Source of the DNA: Noviherbaspirillum pedocola
Lineage (GTDB): Bacteria; Pseudomonadota; Gammaproteobacteria; Burkholderiales; Burkholderiaceae_D
Length of the DNA: 64,000 nt
Direction: 5' to 3'
Assembly (NCBI RefSeq): GCF_016632335.1
Contig: NZ_JAEPBG010000004.1
Location: 186,001 to 250,000 of the forward strand
Positions 40,386-48,858 of the stretch are shown piece after piece. Below the pieces are notes generated by a model, which was given only the letters and a program-made list of their open reading frames with translations, was not told the DNA's origin and searched no databases. Each line of letters starts with the position of its first letter. Position 1 is the stretch's first letter. The position numbers and the translations under genes are program-made.

Positions 40386-42944
40386 TCAGCGCGCCAGCGG
40401 CCTGGCATCGTCTCCGGACGCCATGCCGCCGTTTTCGGTCTTCACGCCGTCGCGGAATTCGCCTTCCCAGGCGCCGCCGGATGCCCAGGCATAGCGGCCG
40501 TGGCCATGGCTCTTGCCCATGCGCCAGGCGCCGCTGTAGATATCGCCGTTGGCGAAGCGGTTGGTCCCGCTCCCATCCGGCAGGCCGTTCCTGACGTCGC
40601 CGGAATAGCGGTCGCCATTGCTGAAGTCGATGACGCCTACGCCATGCGGCACGCCATCCCGCATCTCTCCTTCATAGCGGTTGCCGTTGGCGAACTGCAT
40701 CGTGCCCTTGCCGTTAGGCAGTCCGCGCGCCCAGTCGCCCCTGTAACGCTGGCCATTGGCCCAGATGAATTCGCCCTTGCCTTGCCGCACGCCTTGCGCC
40801 AGCGTGCCTTCGAAGCGGTCGCCATTGTCCCAGACGATGCGGCCGCGGCCGGAGACGGCGCCGGTGACCGGGTCCGTCGTGAAGTTGCCCGTCATGGTCT
40901 GGCCTGGCAGCTTGAGCACCCTGCCTTCGCTGCTCATCGTTTCGCTTGCCCGCTGCGGTTCGCGTGCCTTATCAGGCTCGGGTTTTTGCGCAGCCTGATA
41001 AGGCGCTTTTTCCGCCGGCCCGGCCGGCGCAGTGCGCTCCTGTGCTGCTGGCGCTTCGGTCCTGGCGGCGTCGCTGGCCGGCGCGTCTGGCGATGCCTGC
41101 GGCATTGCTTGCGCGATGCGCGGTGTCGAGGCTTGCCCCGCGGTCTGTGTCGGCGGCGTCGTTTGTGGTGGTGGCGTCGCCGGTGTCGCGGATGGGACTC
41201 GGGCCGTTGGCCCCGCAATCGATGGCGTAGCGGGGAGTCCGTAGCCCTGCTGCGGAGCCGCTGGAGCCGCATTGCGCGCGGTGCTGGATGTGTTGGCTTC
41301 GCTGGTGGAGGCGCCCGGCGCTTTTGATGCGGCGGATGCGTGCGACTCTTCCGCGTGCCTGAGCCGCGCCAGACTGGCCCGCGCTTCATCCGCATGGCGA
41401 CTGGTTGGATACCTGCTCAGGAAGGACTCATAGACCAGTGGTTTGTCGATGTTGCGTACCGCTGCCCACAATTCCTCTTCGCGACGCTGCGTCTCCCCAG
41501 CCGATGGATGCTCGCGCTTTTCCGGGTTGGCGATGCCCGGCGCCGCGGCAGCGGCGCTTGCTTCGGGCTTTGTGGCGGCCGGCGTCTGGCCCAAGGCAGC
41601 GGTGCTTCCGGTCGATGGCGCGACCGGTTCGCTGTGCCGGGTCACTTCCTGCGGCGCGGATGCGGCCTTGCCGGGATGCCGGACCGCGAGACGAAAGCCG
41701 CCGTAGAGCGCAGCAGCAACGATGAGCACCAGCATGGCCTCGATGGTGCTGCGCCTGCCCAGGGTGCGTGGCGCGTGCGCGGCAAGCCATTGCCGCAGCC
41801 GCTCGATCACGCGGTGGCGCGCGCCATATGGTCTTCGCCATTGAGCTGCCCGCCGTTCCGGCGCGCTTGCGGTGCCCTCGCGGCGGAAGGCTTCAGGCCT
41901 GGCCGCGCTTGCCATCGGTTCCGTGCGCGTGGCCTCGTCCACGCTCGGCATGGCTTCGGGAATGCTTTCGTCGATGCCGAGCGCGCTGCGGAATTGCGCC
42001 ACCGAGCGGATGCGCAGCTCGGGCCGCACAGCCAGCGCATGGTCCAGCGTGGCCAGGAAGCTGTCGCGGTAGCGTCCCTTGCCGGCCTGGCGCGCCGGCA
42101 GCATGTCGTCCTGCACGATGCGCGCTACCGCCGGTGGCGGCGGCTTGCGCGTGATCAGGTAATACACCACCGCGGCCAGCGCATACACATCGGTCCAGGG
42201 CCCCTGCTGCATGCCCGGGGTTTCCATGTACTGCTCGATGGGCGCATAGCCGGGCTTGAGTATCGCGGTCGGCATGTGCGTGAGGTCGCCGAGCACCTGC
42301 CGCGCCGCGCCGAAATCGAGCAGCACCGGGCGGCCATCCTCGAGCAGCATGATGTTGTCCGGCGCAATGTCGCGGTGATAGCAATGCGCCGCATGGATCA
42401 GGCTGATCGCGTCGAGCAGATAGGCGAGAAAGGCGCGTATCCATTCTTCGGTCGGTGTGATTTGCCCGCTTCGAATGGCTTGCTTCAGGGTCACGCCTTC
42501 ATAGAAGGGCATGGCCATGTAGGCGGTGCCATTGGCTTCCCAGAAACGGTAGACCTTCAGCAATGCCGGATGATCGAAGCGCGCCAGCAGCCGCGCTTCA
42601 TTGAGGAAGCTGCGCATGCCGACCCGGAACAGTTCCGCTTCGCGCGGGGAAGTGGCCAGCACATTGCCGTTCGAGGAGCGCAGCGCGAAGCTCGTGGGCA
42701 TGTATTCCTTGACCGCGACATGGCGTTCGAGAAAATGGTCCTGGGCCAGATAGACGATGCCGAAGCCGCCGATGCCGATGACTTTCAGAATTTCGAATTC
42801 GCCGAGCCGCGCCCCTGGCGGCAACGGATTGCCATCGTCAGTCGCCACGCGTTGTGCAGCGGCAGGATCGCCGGGCAGCGCGGGCAGGATCACCGTGCGA
42901 TTCGGCTCGGGTGGGGTCGCGTTCATGTCGAAAGGCTTGCGCAT
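40386..42944 (-). CDS. Membrane serine/threonine kinase with six C-terminal MORN repeats
   Basis: 852 residues from the first ATG; M7 (42926) is equally possible because neither has a clear ribosome site. Kinase domain about 48-325: GIGGFGIVYLA, K79 (VAVKEY), catalytic D192 in YHRDIAPDNIM, DFG at 210-212, and LKPGYAPIEQY in the activation segment. Ala replaces the usual Lys two residues after the catalytic Asp, a variant seen in many proteobacterial kinases. One TM helix (402-421) is followed by a Pro/Ala/Thr-rich linker. Six 23-residue MORN repeats (about 698-835; e.g. NGNRYEGEMRDGVPHGVG) form a beta-sheet ribbon, probably periplasmic. Candidate sensor kinase for the secretion system. Confidence 0.92.
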   Translation of the reverse strand: MRKPFDMNATPPEPNRTVILPALPGDPAAAQRVATDDGNPLPPGARLGEFEILKVIGIGGFGIVYLAQDHFLERHVAVKEYMPTSFALRSSNGNVLATSPREAELFRVGMRSFLNEARLLARFDHPALLKVYRFWEANGTAYMAMPFYEGVTLKQAIRSGQITPTEEWIRAFLAYLLDAISLIHAAHCYHRDIAPDNIMLLEDGRPVLLDFGAARQVLGDLTHMPTAILKPGYAPIEQYMETPGMQQGPWTDVYALAAVVYYLITRKPPPPAVARIVQDDMLPARQAGKGRYRDSFLATLDHALAVRPELRIRSVAQFRSALGIDESIPEAMPSVDEATRTEPMASAARPEAFRREGTASAPERRAAQWRRPYGARHRVIERLRQWLAAHAPRTLGRRSTIEAMLVLIVAAALYGGFRLAVRHPGKAASAPQEVTRHSEPVAPSTGSTAALGQTPAATKPEASAAAAAPGIANPEKREHPSAGETQRREEELWAAVRNIDKPLVYESFLSRYPTSRHADEARASLARLRHAEESHASAASKAPGASTSEANTSSTARNAAPAAPQQGYGLPATPSIAGPTARVPSATPATPPPQTTPPTQTAGQASTPRIAQAMPQASPDAPASDAARTEAPAAQERTAPAGPAEKAPYQAAQKPEPDKAREPQRASETMSSEGRVLKLPGQTMTGNFTTDPVTGAVSGRGRIVWDNGDRFEGTLAQGVRQGKGEFIWANGQRYRGDWARGLPNGKGTMQFANGNRYEGEMRDGVPHGVGVIDFSNGDRYSGDVRNGLPDGSGTNRFANGDIYSGAWRMGKSHGHGRYAWASGGAWEGEFRDGVKTENGGMASGDDARPLAR

Positions 42945-43140
42945 CGCTGAGCCACAGGGGCCTTACCTTACAACGGTCCGCGAAGCGGCGCTATACCGCA
43001 CGGTGAAAACGCGCCGGCGGCACGGTAAAAAGCGTTGATGCCGGCCGCCAACCCAAGCAGGACGAACGCGCCGGTTACCAGCCTGGCTCGCGGGCTTTGG
43101 CGCGAATTCGAACGCTCGCAAGCGCTGGTGCGTCAGACTT

Positions 43141-43506
43141 TCAGCATCCGCCTTGCAATGCCTGGTTCAGAAGAGTAATCAGGTCATTGATCCCGAATGG
43201 CTTCTGAAGATAGCAATTCACGCTGACGGAAAGGGCCAGTGCGCTGATTTCACGGGCTGCCGAGATGAATACCACGGGCGTGTGGATGCCCCTGTCCCGC
43301 ATATGCAGTATCACTTCGGTTCCCGTCAGGCCGGGCATTCTCTGGTCGAGTATGATCACGTCCGGCTTGTATGCGCGAGCGAAGTCGAGCGCCTCCTCAC
43401 CGTCCTGCGCCTGCCACACTTGCCATCCTTCCATTTCGATGAATTCGGCAACGGCCTGCCTGAAATCCTTGTCGTCATCTGCCACCAGCACACTTGCCTT
43501 AGCCAA
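43141..43506 (-). CDS. Stand-alone response regulator receiver
   Basis: A single receiver domain with DDD pocket, phospho-acceptor Asp in VIILDQRMPG, Ser in VVFISAA and Lys in LQKPFG. There is no ATG before the domain. The TTG at 43506 has GGAGG five bases upstream and is preferred; a TTG at 43527 overlaps the stop of the GAF gene (TTGA). From 43506 it has 121 residues. Last gene of the operon with the GAF protein and the large hybrid kinase, so it may be a phosphorelay output. Confidence 0.85.
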   Translation of the reverse strand: MAKASVLVADDDKDFRQAVAEFIEMEGWQVWQAQDGEEALDFARAYKPDVIILDQRMPGLTGTEVILHMRDRGIHTPVVFISAAREISALALSVSVNCYLQKPFGINDLITLLNQALQGGC

Positions 43507-43523
43507 ATCGGCCTCCGTGGAAA

Positions 43524-44729
43524 TCAATGCTTATCGATAACAAAGCTGCCGATACGCAGGGAATCGAACTGCCGCGGCTTCTGGTCGATCGCAACTATCA
43601 CATCGGGCGCCGTCGAGAAACGGATGGTGCCGAGTGCAAGCTGCTCATCGTTTGCGACATCGATTCGCAGCGTCGAACGTGCAGGAGATGATTCGAAAGC
43701 CCGCAGAAACGCCCTGAAGAGCGTTCTCTGCAGCTCGCGCCTGTCGACATGCACAGGCACCGGCTCTGTACCGTGCACGACGACATCGAGGCCGCGCACC
43801 GCCGCTTCCGTCGCAAGCAGCGCCGCCATTTCCCGGGCATGCTGCGCCAGATCGTGGCGCCGCGGTTCTTCGGTTCCGGCCGACGCGATTTCCCGCCATA
43901 GCTGCGACTGCATGCGAAAACGGGTGATCAGCTGGTTCGCGACTTCAACCAGCTGCGTGACCTCGGCATGGCGATTGGCGCGAACGAGGCGGATGGCCTT
44001 TTCCAGGCGCAATCGCGCGGCGCCGTGCATTTGCACCATGTCCTGTTGTATGCGGTCGAGCAGGGCGTCATTCGTTTCCCCTCCGAGCATCTGCTGCAGT
44101 TCCATCGACAGTTGGCGGCGAATCAGCTCTGCCTCGATGCCGTGAGCTGCGCAATAGAGAATCTCGCGGATCCGGTGAGAGGCTTCAACGCGCCGCACGG
44201 ATGTGCTCAGTACGCCGGCGATCTCTCCATTCGGTCCGGTCAAGGGCAGTCCCTGGCAGGTGAACGGGTGAAATCCCTCGATGAAATGTTCGGACCCGAC
44301 GAGTTCGATATATCCGCCCTCGGCCAGCGGGCTTCCTATTCCATTCGCGCCAGCCTGCTGTTCGGCGAGCAATGCCCCCGGCCCTGGTACACGCTGCCGA
44401 CCACTGACGCTTTCCTCGTCGCCCAATACATCGATGACGACGGCGTTCCGGTCGCCCAGCATGGCCGCATGGCGTTCGTCCCCGGCGGCCTGCGACAGTG
44501 CCTGCATGTACGGCTTGGCCGCCTGGATCAGGTTGCCTTCGCGCTCAAAGAGTTCTTTCGCCTGGGCCGAGGTGAGTTCCCTGGCCTGCATGATGAAGGG
44601 GCTGGCGCCGACCTGGTCGCAACGCTGCCACGCGCGCTGGATCGACTCCCGCAGCACATCGCGCGGAATTTTCCTTGTATAGACGTAGTGGTTCCAGACA
44701 TTCTTGGTCGAGTGCTGGTCAGTTTGCAT
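43524..44729 (-). CDS. GAF-domain protein with AcoR-like N-terminus and degenerate kinase-like C-terminus
   Basis: 401 residues, with GGGAG before the ATG. Residues 1-70 look like the N-terminus of AcoR-type activators (RESIQRAWQRCDQVGASP). A GAF domain follows (about 75-215; GIGSPLAEGGYIELVGSEHF, TGPNGEIAGVLSTS). Instead of the AAA+ and DNA-binding parts of AcoR, the rest (about 225-395) is helical and ends with a HATPase-like beta region (GLDVVVHGTEPVPVHVDRRE) lacking N, DxGxG and GxG boxes. It is therefore not an activator and probably not an active kinase. It lies between a hybrid kinase and a receiver gene. A sensory adaptor role is inferred. Confidence 0.75.
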   Translation of the reverse strand: MQTDQHSTKNVWNHYVYTRKIPRDVLRESIQRAWQRCDQVGASPFIMQARELTSAQAKELFEREGNLIQAAKPYMQALSQAAGDERHAAMLGDRNAVVIDVLGDEESVSGRQRVPGPGALLAEQQAGANGIGSPLAEGGYIELVGSEHFIEGFHPFTCQGLPLTGPNGEIAGVLSTSVRRVEASHRIREILYCAAHGIEAELIRRQLSMELQQMLGGETNDALLDRIQQDMVQMHGAARLRLEKAIRLVRANRHAEVTQLVEVANQLITRFRMQSQLWREIASAGTEEPRRHDLAQHAREMAALLATEAAVRGLDVVVHGTEPVPVHVDRRELQRTLFRAFLRAFESSPARSTLRIDVANDEQLALGTIRFSTAPDVIVAIDQKPRQFDSLRIGSFVIDKH

Positions 44730-44747
44730 ACGTTCTCCCGCGGCGAC

Positions 44748-47700
44748 TCACTGGCTGTGCCCGGTGTTATTCATACCCTGTGCAGGCGTGGAGGCGGCGG
44801 GCGTGTTCATCGTGCACCATTCGAAGAATGCATTTCCGATCATCGGACGTCCGATGAAATAGCCTTGCGCCTGATGACAACGCTTTTCGCGGAGAAAGGC
44901 GAGGTCCTGCTGCGTTTCAACGCCTTCCGCAACGATTTCCAGATTCAAGGTGTGCCCCAATGCGATGATCGCTTCGACGATGGGAGGGCCGGCTCCGCCG
45001 CCTTCGATGCCTTTCACGAAGGAGCGATCGATTTTCAGCTTGTCCAGCGGGAGCCGGGCGAGCTGGCTCAGACTGGAATAGCCGGTGCCGAAATCGTCCA
45101 GGGCGACCGAGAGCCCGACCTCCCGCAATATCGAGAAGGTCTTCACCGACTCATCGATGTCCTTGATCAGGGCGCTTTCCGTCAGTTCCAGGGAGATGAG
45201 ACCGGGATTGACGCCGGATTCACGCAGGATGTTCAGAAGCGACGGAAGGAAACCCTGATGGCGGAACTGGATCGGTGAAACGTTGATCGCGACGGTAATG
45301 GCGGGAAGACCGTCCGCCTGCCATTGCACGACCTGCTTGCATACCTCTCCGAATACCCAGCGGCCCAGGGACTGGATGACGCCGACCGACTCGGCAATCG
45401 GGATGAACAGCTCGGGTCCGATGGGATCGCCATCGGGCTGTGGCCATCGCAGCAATGCTTCGGCGCCGCGTACGCTGCCGGTATGCGTATCGACGATGGG
45501 CTGGTAGACGAGCTGAAAGCCTTGGCCTTCCACGCCGCGGCGCAAGCGTTGCTCGATGGACAGCGTCCGGCGTTCCAGAGGCGTCGGTGCGCCTGTATAG
45601 AAATGGAAATTGTTCCTGCCGGCTTCCTTGGCCTGGTACATCGCCATGTCGGCATGCTGGATCAGCGCGTCGAGAGACTGTCCATCCTGCGGGAACAGGC
45701 TGATGCCGATGCTCGGCGCACAGTACAGCTCGCGCTCGCCCACCCGGTACGGCTTCTTGAGTTCTTCGAGCAGATGGTCCGCGGCGCGCCCGGCGTCCGA
45801 GGCTTCCGAGAGGTCCGCCAATACCGCCAGGAATTCATCACCCGCCAGGCGCCCCACCATGTCCTCGGCGCGCGACGAGCTGCGCAGTCTCGCCGCTACC
45901 TGCTGCAGCAACTGGTCTCCGATTCCGTGTCCGAAACTGTCGTTGATCGACTTGAAGCGGTCGAGGTCGATGAACAGCACCGCCAGCATCTTTCTGGAGC
46001 GCCGGGTAGCGGCCAGCAACTTTTCGCCAAACTCGATCAGGCATGCGCGATTCGGTAGGCCGGTGAGCGCGTCATGATGCGCCAGGTGGCGAAAGCGTGA
46101 CTCCGCTTCCTTGCGTTCGGTGATGTCGCTCGCGAGCATCACGATCCCCTCGGGGGACGGGAATATGCCGACATGCCAGCAGCGGCCGCCACGTTCGAGC
46201 TCTACCTGCGCACTTTCACGCCTGGCCATGGTTCGCTGCAGCGCCGATCTCAGCGCTTCTTCCATGTTTACCGGGAAAAACTGGGAGAGCGGCTTCTGCA
46301 TCAGCGCATCGTCGTTCGTGCCGAGCCAGCTTGCCGCCCGGCCGTTCGCAAAAGTAATGCGCCACTGGCGGTCCACCGCGATGAACGCTTCGCTGACACT
46401 GTCCAGCACCATGCGCATGCGCATGCGTGCGGCTTCGGCTTCGGCGCGCAGCGTGCGTTCCTGCCGGCTGCGTTCGGCCTGATCGACCAGGATGCTTACG
46501 CGGGCCAGCAATTCGCGCGCGCTGAATGGTTTCACCAGGAAATCGTCAGCGCCAGCCTCCAGCGCATGGCTTCTCTGTTCATCGTCCGCTTTCCCGGATA
46601 CCAGGATGATGGGAAGCGCGGAAACCAGCGGGTCGGTTCGTATGGCACGGACGAGGTCGAGTCCACCCATGCCTGCCATCAGAAGATCAGTGACCAATAC
46701 GTCGGGTGGCCGCTCGTAAATACTTTCCAGCGCACGCGCGCCGTCGGTCGCGGTTTCGGTGCTGAAGCGTTCTCCCAGCAGGCGGGCGATGTAATGGCCA
46801 AGCTCGGCATTGTCGTCAACCACGAGAACGCGCGCTCTCTTCTGCAGCGATGGCGAAGTGTCCGGGAAGGGAAGGCTGACTGCTTCCTGCTCAAGAATCC
46901 ATTCCTGCGCTTCAAGAGCATGATCGTTCTTCCGCCTGGGGTGGCTTTCCTTTTCGCCTTCGACAATGGCTGCTGGCGGAAGATGAGCTCGCCCCAAGGG
47001 TATTTCAACGCAAAATACGCTTCCTGCGCCGAGTTTGCTCTTCAATTTGACTTCGCCGCCGTGCAGCCGCGCGAATTCTTTGACCAGGGCAAGGCCTATT
47101 CCCGTACCTTGTTCACCATTGGAAGGTGCCCCGCGCGCGCGGTAGAAACGGTCGAATACTTTTGGTATATCGGCATCGGGAATACCGCTTCCCGTATCCC
47201 GGACCGAAAAATGAACACGTCCTTCTTTTTCGACAAGCGTGACTTCGATTTCTCCGTCGGAGGTGAATTTGACTGCATTGGATAGCAGATTCAGAACAAT
47301 CTTTTCCCACAATTCATGGTCGACGAAAACCGCTTGATCGAGCGGTTCGCAATTGACCCGCAATTTCAGGCCAATCTGTTCCACCGCGGTCCGAAACTGA
47401 TTTGCCAGCTCGGCGGTGAACGAGGCCAGATCGGTAGGCTGGAACGTCGCCGTGATGTGTCCCGAGTCGGCGCGCGCCAGCTCGAGCAGGCTGTTGACCA
47501 GCCGCAGCATGCGCCCGGCGTTGCGCCGGGCGCTGGCCACAGCTTTCTGCTGACCCTGGTCGCCATTGGACGCAGCGGAGCGCTGCAGCTGTTCCAGCGA
47601 CCACATCAGCAGCGTCAGCGGCGTACGGAGCTCATGACTGACATCGTTGAAGAAATCCGTCCTGGCTTTGTCGAGTTGTTCCAGCGAAGCGTTCGCCTCG

Positions 47701-48212
47701 CGCAGCAGCGCATTTGCGGAATCGATCTCGCGCCCGCGTTGAAATAATTCAGTTGCCAATGCATGCGTCTGCGCATCGATCAAGCCCCGTGGCAGCTTTT
47801 CGATCAAGGCTGTTACGTCCTCGACGCGATGGATGATGGAGACGACTTCACCATAGGCGTCGAGCACCGGAACGTTTACCGGGCTCCAATGGCGCACTTC
47901 GAAACTGCCGCCAGGCAGGGGAATATCGTATCGCTGGAGCGGCATGGTGTCGGCGTGCTTTGTAGCCAGAACGCGTTCGAGAGAGGCTCGCAGGCGCGCT
48001 GTCCCGGTGCTGGACGGGTCTTCCGGATTTGCCGGAAAAACGTCGAATATGTTTTTGCCGCGAACCGCGTTCTCTTCAATGAATGTCGCCGCGCGATATG
48101 CGGCGTTAGATGTGACGATGCTGAAATCGGGGGCAAGAATCAGGCACGGCGAAGGCAAGAACTCAAAGATTTTATAGAAATCCAAATCTGGCGCTTGATC
48201 CGAATAAGCCAT
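44748..48212 (-). CDS. PAS-histidine kinase-receiver-PAS-GGDEF-EAL multidomain signalling protein
   Basis: 1154 residues, no TM helix. Order: PAS (about 10-140); HisKA with FNDVSHELRTPL; HATPase_c with NLLSNAVKFT, DTGSGIP and GTGIGLAL (to about 405); receiver (about 460-575; VLVVDDN, VLVTDLLMAGM, ILVSGK, LVKPFS); PAS (about 595-715); GGDEF (about 730-885; signature is AGDEF); EAL (about 905-1140; GAEALLRW, ELTESALI, DDFGTGYSS, EIVAEGVET). The cyclase signature has Ala for the first Gly, so synthesis is uncertain. The EAL half looks intact, so c-di-GMP hydrolysis is likely. One chain thus joins phosphorelay and c-di-GMP output. It heads a three-gene operon. Confidence 0.92.
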   Translation of the reverse strand: MAYSDQAPDLDFYKIFEFLPSPCLILAPDFSIVTSNAAYRAATFIEENAVRGKNIFDVFPANPEDPSSTGTARLRASLERVLATKHADTMPLQRYDIPLPGGSFEVRHWSPVNVPVLDAYGEVVSIIHRVEDVTALIEKLPRGLIDAQTHALATELFQRGREIDSANALLREANASLEQLDKARTDFFNDVSHELRTPLTLLMWSLEQLQRSAASNGDQGQQKAVASARRNAGRMLRLVNSLLELARADSGHITATFQPTDLASFTAELANQFRTAVEQIGLKLRVNCEPLDQAVFVDHELWEKIVLNLLSNAVKFTSDGEIEVTLVEKEGRVHFSVRDTGSGIPDADIPKVFDRFYRARGAPSNGEQGTGIGLALVKEFARLHGGEVKLKSKLGAGSVFCVEIPLGRAHLPPAAIVEGEKESHPRRKNDHALEAQEWILEQEAVSLPFPDTSPSLQKRARVLVVDDNAELGHYIARLLGERFSTETATDGARALESIYERPPDVLVTDLLMAGMGGLDLVRAIRTDPLVSALPIILVSGKADDEQRSHALEAGADDFLVKPFSARELLARVSILVDQAERSRQERTLRAEAEAARMRMRMVLDSVSEAFIAVDRQWRITFANGRAASWLGTNDDALMQKPLSQFFPVNMEEALRSALQRTMARRESAQVELERGGRCWHVGIFPSPEGIVMLASDITERKEAESRFRHLAHHDALTGLPNRACLIEFGEKLLAATRRSRKMLAVLFIDLDRFKSINDSFGHGIGDQLLQQVAARLRSSSRAEDMVGRLAGDEFLAVLADLSEASDAGRAADHLLEELKKPYRVGERELYCAPSIGISLFPQDGQSLDALIQHADMAMYQAKEAGRNNFHFYTGAPTPLERRTLSIEQRLRRGVEGQGFQLVYQPIVDTHTGSVRGAEALLRWPQPDGDPIGPELFIPIAESVGVIQSLGRWVFGEVCKQVVQWQADGLPAITVAINVSPIQFRHQGFLPSLLNILRESGVNPGLISLELTESALIKDIDESVKTFSILREVGLSVALDDFGTGYSSLSQLARLPLDKLKIDRSFVKGIEGGGAGPPIVEAIIALGHTLNLEIVAEGVETQQDLAFLREKRCHQAQGYFIGRPMIGNAFFEWCTMNTPAASTPAQGMNNTGHSQ

Positions 48213-48225
48213 AAGTCACACGTAG

Positions 48226-48242
48226 TGTTCCTTAAAGGAACA
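48226..48242. promoter_or_regulatory. Perfect inverted repeat upstream of the hybrid kinase operon
   Basis: TGTTCCTT-A-AAGGAACA (8+1+8) ends 14 bp before the start codon at 48212. This position suits an operator, or a hairpin overlapping the ribosome site. Confidence 0.55.
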
Positions 48243-48858
48243 TAGACATTGCGAATGTTACCTTTGGTTCAAATTGAATGCGGTTATAAACCTTCCACGC
48301 GCAAGAGGAAAAACGTTGCGACGGTAGGTCGGATTCAGGGAATGGGATTGCAATTCCATTGCTGAATTCAAAAAGCGCTGCCCGCTTTTATGCATCGGAT
48401 TTCCGTCCGGCCGCGTTGCGCCGCTCAGGCCCGCGCGCATTCATTATCGAATGCGATTCGTGTTTTTCAAAACGGCAATTTGAAGGCACGCTAGGACATC
48501 AGAAGAACGCCGACGTGATTTCTTACTTTTCCGGCTTGCCGTATTTTTTAGCGTTTAACCTGGACGGAAAATTGCACCAGAAGCCGCCGTCATGGACAGC
48601 CGTCAGCCGAAACGAATGCTTGAATCCATTCATCGCTCCGACTTCACCTGCACAGTGCGAACGCAGCAACTTGGGGAGCCGTTGCGCCGGGCTTCTGACG
48701 CGCACTGGCAATAATCCGGCTTCCATACCGGATATCGACCACATCTTGCCTGAAAGATATTTCCTAAAATCAGCATTAATGCGAAGATAGGGCGCGTTAA
48801 ATTTCCTGACAGAAATTAACGGTCACAAAACTATTTTAAAGCTCTGTCCATTCGCGCC
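48243..48858. other. AT-richer divergent intergenic region
   Basis: About 615 bp, visibly lower in GC than its flanks, between divergent signalling genes. A sequence resembling a flagellar sigma-28 promoter, TAAA (48765-48768) then GAAGATAG (48783-48790) with 14-bp spacing, precedes the MCP gene but matches only partly. A 143-codon open frame (48359-48790) has no ribosome site or recognisable protein character and was not annotated. Confidence 0.45.

Noticed and set aside
23531-42944. Type VI secretion locus, suggested by kinase, PP2C and FHA genes together
   Set aside because: No TssB/C, Hcp, VgrG, ClpV, TssJKLM or related gene is present. The transport genes are ABC, HlyD and OMF type.
48359-48790. 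143-codon plus-strand frame in the AT-richer intergenic region
   Set aside because: There is no ribosome site or hydrophobic pattern, an overlapping frame exists on the other strand, and it lies in a divergent promoter region.
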